Notes: a model not told the origin generated them from the letters alone. 64,000 nucleotides of DNA from Caballeronia hypogeia (GCF_001544875.2 NZ_FCOA02000003.1:1-64000); one strand, 5' to 3'; counted from the first letter of the stretch, positions 40,365-48,836 are shown. Made by a program: numbers and translations.

Positions 40365-41045
40365 TCAGGCGGCAGCCGCATCCGCGCGCGCCGAATCGAG
40401 CGCCGCGCGCGAAAGCCCGTCTGCCCAGCCGTTGCGAGCACGCGGAATCCACTGCAGCCGCACATCTCCGATCCGCTCGATGAGCGCCCGGGCGCGCGCC
40501 GCGTGATGCGTGAGCGAGCGGATGCCCGAGCCGGCGACCGCGCTCATATCGTCGATGACGACGCGGCTGTCGCCATGAATCACGATATCTCGCGCGCCCT
40601 CGCTCAGCGCCGCCTCCAGCACCGCGATGAGCGCGGGATATTCCGCGGCGCTGCTATCACCGTGACCCACGGCCGCGCTGATCTCGACCGTCTCGCCGAG
40701 CGGCCCGGTCAACACGCCGCCAATGCCGAGCCGCCCGGGATTTGGCAGCGCTGAGCCATCGAACCAGGCGCGCCATGCGCTCGTATCGCCGGGCGTTTCT
40801 CGTCGTTTCGCTTCGCTTGCCCGTTCGGCGCGCCGGATTGTGCGCTCGCGCTGCGCTTCGGCGTGCGTCGCCTGCTTCACGCGCCGCGCCTCGACCAACG
40901 CGCGCAAGGACTGCCCGCCTGCCGCCTTTTCGAGTGTCCTGGCGAGCGCCGCGTGTTCGGAGATCGCCGCGCCTTTCGCGAGCCTGCGGCTCAGCATGCG
41001 CTCTCTTCTGGTCGCGACGGCGAGCAATTCCTCGAGAGCGATCAT
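40365..41045 (-). CDS. RNase HI-like domain protein with helical N-terminus
   Basis: A 226-residue protein. The N-terminal 90 residues are charged and helical (QRERTIRRAERASEAKRR). The C-terminal 130 form an RNase H fold with the acidic set D in WFDGSALPN, E in SSAAEYPAL, D in IHGDSRVV and D in ARNGWADGLSR. It should cut RNA in RNA-DNA hybrids if active. It is not the housekeeping rnhA, which lacks the N-terminal extension. ATG at 41045 is preferred over an upstream frame to 41144. Confidence 0.8.
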   Translation of the reverse strand: MIALEELLAVATRRERMLSRRLAKGAAISEHAALARTLEKAAGGQSLRALVEARRVKQATHAEAQRERTIRRAERASEAKRRETPGDTSAWRAWFDGSALPNPGRLGIGGVLTGPLGETVEISAAVGHGDSSAAEYPALIAVLEAALSEGARDIVIHGDSRVVIDDMSAVAGSGIRSLTHHAARARALIERIGDVRLQWIPRARNGWADGLSRAALDSARADAAAA

Positions 41046-41179
41046 GGTCGGCGGATGGCGTGAACGAACTCCGAGCTTAGCAGAGGCTCGTGCCGCTTCA
41101 TGGGTACGACCGTTGCTGAACGAACGGCGAAGGGAAAGACGCACGGCGCGTGTCCCTCGTCAACAGCCAAGGAGCGATC

Positions 41180-41686
41180 ATGAGTCAATCAATGGAGCCG
41201 TCCGCGGGCGGCGCGAAGATCGTCGGCAAGGGCGCCGAAACGGCGGCGGGCCCGGGCCCCGACGTGATGGCCGCGAGCACGCTCGACGGCAATTCCGTGA
41301 TGAGCAGCGACGGCCACGATGTCGGCTCGCTCAAGGAAATCATGCTCGACGTGGGTAGCGGGCGCATTGCTTACGCGGTGCTGTCGAGCGGCGGCTTTCT
41401 CGGCATCGGCGACAAGCTGCTCGCCGTGCCGTGGAGCGCGCTCACGCTGGACACGGACAACCGCTGCTTCCGCATCGACGCGAGCGCCGAGCAGGTGCGC
41501 AATTCGCCGGGATTCGACAAGGACGCGTGGCCGTCGATGGCCGATCGCGTCTGGGCCAGCACGGTGCATCAGCACTATGGCCGCGAGCCATACTGGGCGA
41601 ACGACCGCGCCAGCGACGTGAGCGCGACCGGCGCGATCCCGCCCGGCGGCGTGGATGCGCCCGAGTCGGGCGGCGTCAAGCTATGA
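41180..41686 (+). CDS. PRC-barrel domain protein
   Basis: A 168-residue protein with one PRC-barrel (about residues 35-105: VGSLKEIMLDVGSGRIAYAVLSS, GDKLLAVPWSALTLD). Such stand-alone PRC proteins are common in stress-related clusters of Burkholderiaceae. AAGGAG lies 5 nt before the ATG at 41180; the longer frame to 41150 is not needed. Function beyond protein-protein interaction is unknown. Confidence 0.82.
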   Translation: MSQSMEPSAGGAKIVGKGAETAAGPGPDVMAASTLDGNSVMSSDGHDVGSLKEIMLDVGSGRIAYAVLSSGGFLGIGDKLLAVPWSALTLDTDNRCFRIDASAEQVRNSPGFDKDAWPSMADRVWASTVHQHYGREPYWANDRASDVSATGAIPPGGVDAPESGGVKL

Positions 41687-41737
41687 CGATGTGGAATGCG
41701 GCGGCCGGACGGCGACCTGAATGTGCGCTACGCGCGG

Positions 41738-41980
41738 TCAATCGAACGGACGCTCGCCGACCTGAACGTCGATGCCTTCGGTCTCGCCCATCAGCGTGCG
41801 CAGCACATCGCCCGCGAATTCCTCGATGGCGAAGTGCCATTCGAGGGAGCCGACCGGGAAGTCGTTCGGACTGCACTTGCCCTGCGCGCGACGGATCGCG
41901 CCCACGGAGACGCTCAGCGCGCGAGCGTGCTGGAAGTGCGGGTCGTCCGAGTCGAGGAACGGGAATTGATCTTTATCCAT
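41738..41980 (-). CDS. Small hypothetical protein
   Basis: An 80-residue soluble protein starting MDKDQFPFLDSDDPHFQHA, with GGTG about 7 nt before the ATG at 41980. Composition is that of a folded protein (acidic, with an aromatic-rich centre, EWHFAIEEFAGDVL). The opposite-strand frame lacks both features. No family recognised. Confidence 0.6.
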   Translation of the reverse strand: MDKDQFPFLDSDDPHFQHARALSVSVGAIRRAQGKCSPNDFPVGSLEWHFAIEEFAGDVLRTLMGETEGIDVQVGERPFD

Positions 41981-42065
41981 GACACCTTTAACGGTCCCGG
42001 CGAACGAAACTTTAGCCCCGTGCCGGCGACGCAATCGTTTGCGTGCGCATGTGCTCGATGACATC

Positions 42066-42290
42066 ATGCAGCCCTATCGAAATCTTGCCGGTAACTCAGG
42101 CGTCGAATCGTTCGACATCCTGCGCGACGGCATCAAGGTCCGCTTCGTGAGCGGGGGGACGTATTTATATGACTATCGCGTGACGGGGCGCACGCGAGTA
42201 GAAGCAATGAAACAGCTTGCTCGCGCCGGGCGCGGACTCAGCACGTACATTTCACAGTCCGGCGCGGCGTATGCCGAGCGAATCGACTAG
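42066..42290 (+). CDS. KTSC-domain-like small protein
   Basis: A 74-residue protein whose pattern NSGVESFDILRDGIKVRFVSGG-TYLYDY and the closing GRGLSTYI resembles KTSC domains, small beta-rich modules often found with RNA or DNA enzymes. The lysine-threonine-serine-cysteine signature itself is not fully conserved. No strong ribosome site precedes the ATG at 42066; an upstream frame to 41979 exists. Divergent from the preceding small gene. Confidence 0.6.
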   Translation: MQPYRNLAGNSGVESFDILRDGIKVRFVSGGTYLYDYRVTGRTRVEAMKQLARAGRGLSTYISQSGAAYAERID

Positions 42291-42355
42291 CTGCTCGAGC
42301 GAGGGATTTTACGCGATATCTGAAACTTTTCTTCGGATGATTCCGCCAGTTCTGT

Positions 42356-43126
42356 CTAGCGCACGGATGGCAGATGCGGGACGTTCTCGCTGAAGGCCGC
42401 ATTCAGTTGATGAAATTGACGCTGCAACTTGTTCAGTTGCACCTGGACGGAGACGCGCCGTCCTTCGAGTTGCGCCAATTCCTTGCGGACTTCCTGTTGC
42501 CTCGCCGCGACTTCCTGATCTTGCGAGCTGCCACGCTGAATATCGACGCGCATGCGCTCGACCTGCGCCTCCGATTCGGCCGCGGCCCGCAAGAGTTGCT
42601 CGTTCTGTGCTTCGAGATGCGCGCGACGCATCTCGCCTTCGGCCAGCCGCATCGCCTGTTCGATGAAGTGGCGGAACGCCGGCTCGGCGGTGTCCACGTC
42701 ACCGGCCTTGAGCACGCGCCATACAGCGTCGTCGTGATGAAGCACCGCGTAGTAGGTCAGTTCGCGCGGATGAAACAGCAAACTCACCGAATATGCGAAG
42801 CTTTGAAACGTGCGGAAGGTGGTGAGCGCCCCCTGTTGTAGCAGCCACTCGACCTCGGCGATGGGCGCCGCCTGCAGCGCCTGCCCTCCCGCATGCGCCA
42901 GCGAAGCCGCTGCAGGACGCAGAGGCGTCACGCGCATGACGGGTCCGCGCGCAGGCCGGGTGAGGCTCGGGATGCCGGTTTCCTGGGATACGTCCTCGGA
43001 GCCGGCTTCGGCTTCTGAGGAGGCGTCCGACACGGCGAAGGCAACCGGGTTGTTTGCGTTCTGGCGCACGAGAAACGACGGGGCGCTATCGAGCAAGGTG
43101 CCCTTTCTGCTCAGCAAGCTTTTCAC
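42356..43126 (-). CDS. Hypothetical protein with C-terminal coiled coil (DUF2968-like)
   Basis: A 256-residue protein. Residues about 90-150 hold an aromatic-rich domain (EVEWLLQQGALTTFRTFQSF, SLLFHPRELTYYAVLHHDD), and 155-245 form a long coiled coil with a Gln/Glu heptad pattern. The GTG start at 43126 has AGGGAG 6 nt upstream. The architecture recalls the Burkholderia DUF2968 family, but I cannot confirm it. No signal peptide is obvious. Confidence 0.65.
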   Translation of the reverse strand: MKSLLSRKGTLLDSAPSFLVRQNANNPVAFAVSDASSEAEAGSEDVSQETGIPSLTRPARGPVMRVTPLRPAAASLAHAGGQALQAAPIAEVEWLLQQGALTTFRTFQSFAYSVSLLFHPRELTYYAVLHHDDAVWRVLKAGDVDTAEPAFRHFIEQAMRLAEGEMRRAHLEAQNEQLLRAAAESEAQVERMRVDIQRGSSQDQEVAARQQEVRKELAQLEGRRVSVQVQLNKLQRQFHQLNAAFSENVPHLPSVR

Positions 43127-43401
43127 TGTAACTCCCTGGCGGGTATTCGTCCTGAATCAGCGATCATCCAGAAGACGTTGTGGTTATCGGAAACGGCCGT
43201 TTCGCGCAGCGCGAATTATCGGAAAAGTCAGCTTCGGTTGTTCCGGATCACGAACCACGCCAGCTCGTTCTTCCTCGAATAAGCAGTCGAATTCAGTATA
43301 GGCGAGACATCCGGCCTTTCAATCGCGCCGAAAAACAAGCAACGTGCAAATAGGGGAATAAATGGACGCGGCATAAAGGCGAAATGAAGCTGCGTTCGGA
43401 T

Positions 43402-43953
43402 TCACGAATGGCGATAAAACGCCTGCGTGCCACTCATGCGCATCTTCTCCATTTGCGCGGAACGCGCCTTGGACATCAAGGCAACCATGCGCATGATGCG
43501 AATTCCCTGGATGCCGCACGCCAGTCCCGGCGTGGTGGAAACGCGCGATTCCAGGGTACCCATCGCGCCGTATAGATCGACGATGGGCGCGGGTAGCGCG
43601 TTTCGAATCGCTTCTGCCGGCTCCGCGCCGGGCGCAGGAATCACGCTCTCGAAATAGTCGCGAAGAATCGCCGGTGTTTCGAAACCCTGAACACCTTCGC
43701 TCCGGTTATGAAAAAAGTCATAAACCGATTCGAGATGTTCTACCGATGTCCCTTCAACATGCCGGGCAATCGCCGCGCATCTCTGCAATTTCCAGTTTTC
43801 GCGCTGGCTCATCGCGGCGATCAAATCGGCGATGCGCGCGCGCAATTCCGCTTCGCGACGCGCAAGCAGTGCGCGCACCATATGCGCTTCTTCTTCCGAC
43901 TGCTCGGGAAGACGATCGCGCCACTCCAATAAATCATTCAGTGTGATCGACAT
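43402..43953 (-). CDS. Hypothetical helical protein
   Basis: A 183-residue, largely helical and charged protein (EEAHMVRALLARREAELRARIADLIAAMS). It is not recognised. GGAG lies 8 nt before the ATG at 43953; a GTG three codons earlier is possible. It is on the same strand as the coiled-coil gene 276 bp downstream and divergent from the small secreted protein gene. Confidence 0.6.
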   Translation of the reverse strand: MSITLNDLLEWRDRLPEQSEEEAHMVRALLARREAELRARIADLIAAMSQRENWKLQRCAAIARHVEGTSVEHLESVYDFFHNRSEGVQGFETPAILRDYFESVIPAPGAEPAEAIRNALPAPIVDLYGAMGTLESRVSTTPGLACGIQGIRIMRMVALMSKARSAQMEKMRMSGTQAFYRHS

Positions 43954-44195
43954 GAAAAACACTCCGCAGCGTTCAGCCTGGTGAGCGGGATTCCGGAAAA
44001 ATTCGGATCGTTTGGATCGCGAATCGAAATAGAACTGCCGCTCTTCACGCCCGTTGGATATGCTATCCGTTTATTGGCAATTTGGCCGCGAATAAGACAT
44101 AAATAAGGACTGTCCTATCCTTGCGCCCCTCCGGCACGTTCGATGCTGACAGAGCTGTAAGCGGCGCCTGTGACGCCGGCCTCAAGGAGACGGAT

Positions 44196-44483
44196 ATGAG
44201 CATTACCACGATGATCGCGGGAGCGTTCCTCGCACTCGCCAGCACCGCAACGCTTGCGCAGGAAATGTCGCGCGATCAGATGATGCAGCATCCGCAGCAG
44301 ATGCAACCGGGCCGCAACGAGCCGATGCCGAGTCCGCGCACCGGAGACTCGTCGCAGGGCGGCGTGCAGTCCGGCACGTCGGGCAGCGGCACGCTCATGC
44401 AAAAGCGGGAGCAAGGCATGGCGCCGGGGCAGTCTCAAGGTTCGCCACAGGGTTCTCAAGCAACCGGCACGATGAAACAGTGA
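44196..44483 (+). CDS. Small secreted Gln/Met/Ser-rich protein
   Basis: A 95-residue protein with a clean Sec signal (residues 1-21, cut after TATLA) and a mature part poor in hydrophobic residues but rich in Gln, Met, Gly, Ser and Pro (QMMQHPQQMQPG, SQGGVQSGTSGSG). It is probably periplasmic and unstructured. AAGGAGA lies 8 nt before the ATG at 44196. No family recognised. Confidence 0.65.
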   Translation: MSITTMIAGAFLALASTATLAQEMSRDQMMQHPQQMQPGRNEPMPSPRTGDSSQGGVQSGTSGSGTLMQKREQGMAPGQSQGSPQGSQATGTMKQ

Positions 44484-44504
44484 TTTCCGCGAGAATCTGC
44501 GCTG

Positions 44505-44535
44505 CATGAACGCCGGCCGCGCGCCGGCGTTCATG
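44505..44535. repeat. Perfect 13-bp inverted repeat (hairpin)
   Basis: catgaacgccggc, cgcgc, gccggcgttcatg forms a 13-bp stem with a 5-base loop 22 bp after the secreted-protein stop. It lacks a long T run, so it may be a weak terminator or a 3' stabilising hairpin. Confidence 0.6.
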
Positions 44536-44542
44536 TGTTCAG

Positions 44543-44640
44543 CACACGCTGTTCATCGCGAACGACAATCACTTCCTCAGCACGGTGACGGACACGAATC
44601 ACTCGAATGGCATTGACACTCCGAACCAGTTTTTCGTGTT
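44543..44640 (+). pseudogene. Remnant of a phytase-like esterase C-terminus
   Basis: The plus-strand frame reading LFIANDNHFLSTVTDT, then NGIDTPNQFFVFVA, resembles the C-terminal strand of the 'esterase-like activity of phytase' family, which commonly ends NDNDF...NGIDNPNQFFVF. There is no start, no upstream domain, and the frame continues into unrelated sequence. It looks like the last trace of a deleted gene; the family match is from memory. Confidence 0.5.
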
Positions 44641-44703
44641 CGTGGCCGGATGCAAATGGCCGCGACGATCACGAGCACGGAAAGTAACGTCGCAGTCTTG
44701 TGT

Positions 44704-44730
44704 GCTTGTCCACAGAATCGGTGGACAAGC
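44704..44730. repeat. Perfect 10-bp inverted repeat
   Basis: gcttgtccac, 7-base loop, gtggacaagc, lying 135 bp upstream of the histone-like gene. It has no T run on either side, so a terminator is unlikely; an operator or structured leader is possible. Confidence 0.5.
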
Positions 44731-44865
44731 ATGTAGATAACCTGCGAGCCCCACGCCCATTCCGTTGATGTGCAAGACGTTTTCAAGAGCGATCACGAAA
44801 CGACGAAACGCGCCCGCGCATAAACCGTATATACTGTTTTCTCCACCCACGACAGGAGAAAACGG

Positions 44866-45438
44866 ATGAGCACCCCTCAAGTCAAGGCGCCCACCAAGAA
44901 GGCGTTCCATTTCCCGAAGAGCGCCAACGGCGAGACTCAGGCGCCCGCGAAGACCACTCCGAAGACCACCCCGAAGAACGGCGCGAAAAAGACGGAAGCG
45001 CGCACGGCCACCACGTCAGCAACGAAGACGAAGGCGCCCGCCACGACGCCGAAAAACACGAAGAAGACATCGCCGAAAGCTCCGGGCGCAAAGCTCGCCG
45101 CCAAGGCGCCCGCCGTGGAAGCCACCGCCACGGACGTCAAAAGCACAGTGAAGCCCGACACGAAAGCCGCAGCCAAGCCCGACACGAAGGCCAGGCGCGC
45201 GAAGAAGGAAAGCCCGAAGAAGGAAAAGGTCGTGCGCGACAGCTTCACGATGCCCAAATCGGATTACGCTAAGATCGCGTCGCTCAAGGACAAATGTCAG
45301 AAGAGCGGCCTGCGCGTGAAGAAGAGCGAGCTGCTGCGCGCCGCCCTGACGATGCTCGATGCCGCGCCGGAAAAGCGTCTCGTCGAAGCGATCAAGGCGT
45401 TGGAAACGGTCAAGACCGGCCGTCCGGCGAACGCCTGA
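44866..45438 (+). CDS. Histone H1-like Lys/Ala/Pro/Thr-rich protein with C-terminal DNA-binding-like domain
   Basis: A 190-residue, highly basic protein. Residues 1-120 are low-complexity Lys/Thr/Ala/Pro repeats (KTTPKTTPKNGAKK, TPKNTKKTSPKAPG), like bacterial H1-type histones and AlgP tails. Residues about 122-190 form a compact conserved domain (RDSFTMPKSDYAKIASLKDK, VKKSELLRAALTML) resembling a ribbon-helix-helix type region. It likely binds and organises DNA. AGGAGAAAA sits just upstream of the ATG at 44866. Confidence 0.72.
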   Translation: MSTPQVKAPTKKAFHFPKSANGETQAPAKTTPKTTPKNGAKKTEARTATTSATKTKAPATTPKNTKKTSPKAPGAKLAAKAPAVEATATDVKSTVKPDTKAAAKPDTKARRAKKESPKKEKVVRDSFTMPKSDYAKIASLKDKCQKSGLRVKKSELLRAALTMLDAAPEKRLVEAIKALETVKTGRPANA

Positions 45439-45467
45439 GCGTCAGCTGAACCTCCCGTCGCATGCGC

Positions 45468-47054
45468 TCAGAAGGAGTTGCGGAAGACCCAGTAGAGTGC
45501 GGCTGCCAGCGCGATCGACGCGGGTAACGTCAGCACCCATGCGAGCACGAGGCTGCGCACGGTGTTCCACTGCAGCCCCGAGCCGTTGGCCGCCATCGTT
45601 CCGGCGACGCCCGATGACAGCACGTGCGTCGTCGAAACCGGCAGGCCGTAGGCATCGGCCGCGCCGATCGTCACCATCGCGACCAGCTCCGCCGAGGCGC
45701 CCTGCCCGTACGTCAGATGCTGCTTGCCGATCTTCTCGCCCACCGTCACGACGATGCGCTTCCAGCCGACCATCGTGCCGAGCCCGAGCGCGATCGCCAC
45801 GGCTACCTTCACCCATGTCGGGATGAACTTGGTCGCGTGGTCGAGCTGCTTCTTGTAGTTGTCGATCACCGCGCGGTCCGCAGGCGCGAAGACCGGCGCG
45901 TTCGCCTTCTCCATCAGACGGATCGCTTCCGAGACGAGGTACATGTTGTTGCGCACGTTGTCGACGAGATTCTGCGGCACCGCCGCGAGCGATCCCGACG
46001 CGCTCACCTGGTTTCCGATCAGGTCGGTCAGTTGTTTCACGGCGGGCAAGGTCGCGGTCGAAAGCTGGCGCGTGCGCACATAGGACTGCGTGTCCTCGCG
46101 CGGATCGGCCGATGGTGGCGCGTTATTCGTGTATTTCGCGAACACGCCCGACGCCTCATGCGCGACCGCGATAAAGTTCTGCGACTCGGCCGGAGTGACC
46201 GCCTTGTTCAGCGCATAGGCGGTGGGCACGGTGCCGATCAGGATCAGCATGATGAGGCCCATGCCCTTCTGCCCGTCGTTCGAGCCGTGAGCGAACGACA
46301 CGCCCGTGCATGTGAGGATCAGCAGCGCACGAATCCAGAACGGCGGCGGATGATTCTTCTTCGGTTCCCTGTAAAGCGCGGGCACGCGCACGAGCGCCTT
46401 CAGCAGCAGCAACAGCAGCCCGGCGAAGATGAAGCCGACGATCGGCGAGAACAGCAGGGACTTGCCCACACCGGCCGCCTGCGACCAGTCGACCCCGCTC
46501 GTGCCGTTCGGCCCGCGCATCAGCTGGTTCATCAGGCCGACGCCGATGATCGAGCCGATCAGCGTATGCGAGCTCGACGACGGCAAGCTGAAGTACCACG
46601 TCGCGAGATTCCAGATGATCGCGGCGATCAGCAGTGCAAAGACCATCGCGAAGCCCGCGCTGGTGCCCACTTGCAGGATCAGTTCGACGGGCAGCAATTG
46701 CAGGATGCCGAACGCCACCGCGCCGCTCGACACCAGCACGCCGAGGAAATTCCACGCGCCGGACCACATCACCGCCATGTTCGGCGTGAGCGAGTGCGTG
46801 TAGATGACCGTGGCCACCGCGTTCGCGGTGTCGTGGAAGCCGTTGACGAATTCGAAGCCGAGCGCGATCAGCAGCGCGAGGCCGAGCAGAAAGTAAGGGA
46901 GTGCTGAACTCAGGCGGACGGATTCCAGATCGGATGCGAGATGCAGTCCGACATAACCGGCGCCGCCGAGAATGATGAGCAAGAAAACGAGGAGCCTGGT
47001 GCGGCGAGTGCGCTCGCTTACGCCGCTCTGCTGGGGAAATGCAATATCCGGCAT
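45468..47054 (-). CDS. pitA: Low-affinity inorganic phosphate transporter (Pit)
   Basis: A 528-residue PiT-family metal-phosphate/proton symporter with about ten helices. The two signature repeats are present: GFEFVNGFHDTANAVATVIYT near residue 68 and FAHGSNDGQKGMG near residue 265. A soluble loop of about 110 residues (300-410) separates the halves, as in E. coli PitA. No PhoU partner is adjacent. Divergent from the CHAD gene. Confidence 0.92.
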   Translation of the reverse strand: MPDIAFPQQSGVSERTRRTRLLVFLLIILGGAGYVGLHLASDLESVRLSSALPYFLLGLALLIALGFEFVNGFHDTANAVATVIYTHSLTPNMAVMWSGAWNFLGVLVSSGAVAFGILQLLPVELILQVGTSAGFAMVFALLIAAIIWNLATWYFSLPSSSSHTLIGSIIGVGLMNQLMRGPNGTSGVDWSQAAGVGKSLLFSPIVGFIFAGLLLLLLKALVRVPALYREPKKNHPPPFWIRALLILTCTGVSFAHGSNDGQKGMGLIMLILIGTVPTAYALNKAVTPAESQNFIAVAHEASGVFAKYTNNAPPSADPREDTQSYVRTRQLSTATLPAVKQLTDLIGNQVSASGSLAAVPQNLVDNVRNNMYLVSEAIRLMEKANAPVFAPADRAVIDNYKKQLDHATKFIPTWVKVAVAIALGLGTMVGWKRIVVTVGEKIGKQHLTYGQGASAELVAMVTIGAADAYGLPVSTTHVLSSGVAGTMAANGSGLQWNTVRSLVLAWVLTLPASIALAAALYWVFRNSF

Positions 47055-47342
47055 GATCGCCTCGCGCGCTTACCGTGGCGCTGCCAGCATACGTTTCGCC
47101 GATGGGGTCGATTGTGAATCTTTTGTGTCAATCGAACCCTGTTTTTCCGACGCCGCGCGCCTTGCGACGCATGTGAAAGCGGCAAGAACGTTTTCATCGA
47201 ATTTTCCCTGCATTGTCACGGCCGTGACATTTGCGCTGTCTATTTTTCCGCCAGCAGCCATTCGACCACCGGACGAGACCGCCGGCGCGACACGCAGCCC
47301 TGAACGACAAAAAGTCGTGCGTTATAGGCACATACCGAGACG

Positions 47343-48281
47343 ATGACACTGAACTTCGATCCGGCGCTCGTACGCAAGAGCCTCGGCAGTTCGCTCAGCC
47401 GGCAGTTCGCCGCGACGCGCACGCGCGTCTCCGATCCCTTCTCGCTTCGCGATCAGCCGGTCGCGGATGCATTCGTCATGCTGACGGCTCCGCTCGCGAT
47501 CGAAGCGTTCGCGCACGCCGAGCAGATGGCCGGACGGGCCGACGCCGGATCGCTCGAACAGTTGCGCTCGACGCTGTGTCGTCTGCGCGCGCTGTGGTGG
47601 GCTTTCGAACCGCTGCTCGACGAGAAAGAGGCGCGCGTCGTGCGCAAGCGCTTCAAGCGTCTCGCGAATATCGCCGGCGAGCCGCATGAAATCGACGCCG
47701 CCTGCGACCTGCTTACGCGCGCGCCCGAGGACCGCGCGGGCCTCGCGCTGGTCGTGCGTACGCTTCGGCAGGAACGGCGCGAGGCGTCGGCTGTCAGTTG
47801 CGTGACGATCCGCAAGGCGCACATCGACGTGCTGCTGCGTCGCGCCCTCGCCGACGCGCGCCGCCGGCTCGAAGCGCGCGGCAAGGAGTGCACCGTCGAA
47901 GAACTGGCGCACCAGCGCGTCTCGCTCGCCGACGATCTGCTCAGCAAGCGGGAACATCGCGCCGCGAGATTGAAGCGCGTGGACATGAAGACATTGCGCG
48001 GCCTCGATGAAGCGGCAACCAGGCTGCAATGTCTGCTCGAATTTTTCGCGCCGGTTCTGGAGCGCGGGCACACGCATTCGATCGCCCATCTGTGCGCGGC
48101 GCAGGCGGTGCTCGGCCGGCTCGGCGACGTGCTCGCCAGCGAGGCCGCCCTGCGGCGCGTGGCGCCGGCGCTCGACGACAAGCACGCGATCGATGAAGCG
48201 GTGCGTTGGCTCAACAAGGAAAAGCGCGACGAATCGCGTGAGGCGCTCAGGCATTTGCGTTCGCTGCCTCACGCCATCTGA
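47343..48281 (+). CDS. CHAD-domain protein
   Basis: A 312-residue, all-helical protein with the CHAD arrangement of conserved charged residues in two helical bundles (LEQLRSTLCRLRALWWAFEPLL, RFKRLANIAGEPHEIDAACDLL, and the later half around 190-300). CHAD proteins bind polyphosphate through basic surfaces. Adjacency to the phosphate transporter fits a role in phosphate or polyphosphate handling, which is inference. The start at 47343 has no strong ribosome site. Confidence 0.8.
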   Translation: MTLNFDPALVRKSLGSSLSRQFAATRTRVSDPFSLRDQPVADAFVMLTAPLAIEAFAHAEQMAGRADAGSLEQLRSTLCRLRALWWAFEPLLDEKEARVVRKRFKRLANIAGEPHEIDAACDLLTRAPEDRAGLALVVRTLRQERREASAVSCVTIRKAHIDVLLRRALADARRRLEARGKECTVEELAHQRVSLADDLLSKREHRAARLKRVDMKTLRGLDEAATRLQCLLEFFAPVLERGHTHSIAHLCAAQAVLGRLGDVLASEAALRRVAPALDDKHAIDEAVRWLNKEKRDESREALRHLRSLPHAI

Positions 48282-48458
48282 CGCGTTCGCGGCGTCGTGC
48301 GGCGGCCCCCTTTTGTCCATCTCCGTGCAGCGGTCCCGCTCCCTGCGTCGGGTGGGCACATTCGTGCGGGTTTCATGGACGACGACCCGCCGGCATCCTG
48401 AGCGCATGGAAGTCGCACACCGCGACGCCTTCATCGATACCCGCAAAGGGAGTTCGCC

Positions 48459-48599
48459 ATGTACTTCGGGGCGCTCGTCACACAGACGCTCAATGATCAG
48501 GAAAACGCCACTTGGCAACGCGACATGGAGGCATCGTGCGTCACCACGACGGGACGCTGGCGCGCGTTCTGGCGCGGTCTCGCGAAACTGTTCGCATGA
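48459..48599 (+). CDS. Small basic protein (46 aa)
   Basis: A 46-residue frame (MYFGALVTQTLNDQENATW..., ending with a Trp/Arg-rich helix GRWRAFWRGLAKLFA). AAAGGGAG lies 6 nt before the ATG, a strong ribosome site. The amphipathic aromatic-basic C-terminus might associate with membranes. No family recognised. Confidence 0.5.
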   Translation: MYFGALVTQTLNDQENATWQRDMEASCVTTTGRWRAFWRGLAKLFA

Positions 48600-48726
48600 A
48601 CGCAGCGGGAATTGAACGGAGTTGTGCGGCGCGGAATTCGGATTTATCCGTGAACCGACCGGTAGACGAGCGCGCATATCGCGACTAATCCGATTCCCTT
48701 TCCGTGCTCATCGACTATTCTTGTGA

Positions 48727-48836
48727 ATGTCGTAAGAGGTGGGTTGCATGGGCCGCTGAGCCCTGCCATGTGCGCGAGTTTATCGAGCATTATTAGAGGC
48801 GCAGACAAACCGTGGCGCCCACTACTCTTACGACAT
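48727..48836. repeat. Long-range inverted repeat (17-bp stem, 74-nt loop)
   Basis: ATGTCGTAAGAG at 48727-48738 pairs perfectly with CTCTTACGACAT at 48825-48836, and GTGGG (48739-48743) continues the stem with CCCAC (48818-48822) across a 2-nt bulge. This could be a structured RNA, a transposon-end remnant or a recombination scar. Confidence 0.55.

Larger units (their letters stand above)
44484..44865. other. Intergenic region with hairpins and a gene remnant
   Basis: A 382-bp stretch holding the hairpin at 44505-44535, the phytase-like remnant, and a second perfect hairpin at 44704-44730 (GCTTGTCCAC / GTGGACAAGC). A TATACT -10-like hexamer at 44830-44835 precedes the histone-like gene. No complete gene is seen. 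Confidence 0.45.

Noticed and set aside
41696..42061. 121-codon plus-strand frame over the 80-aa minus gene
   Set aside because: The minus frame has a ribosome site and protein-like composition; this one has neither.
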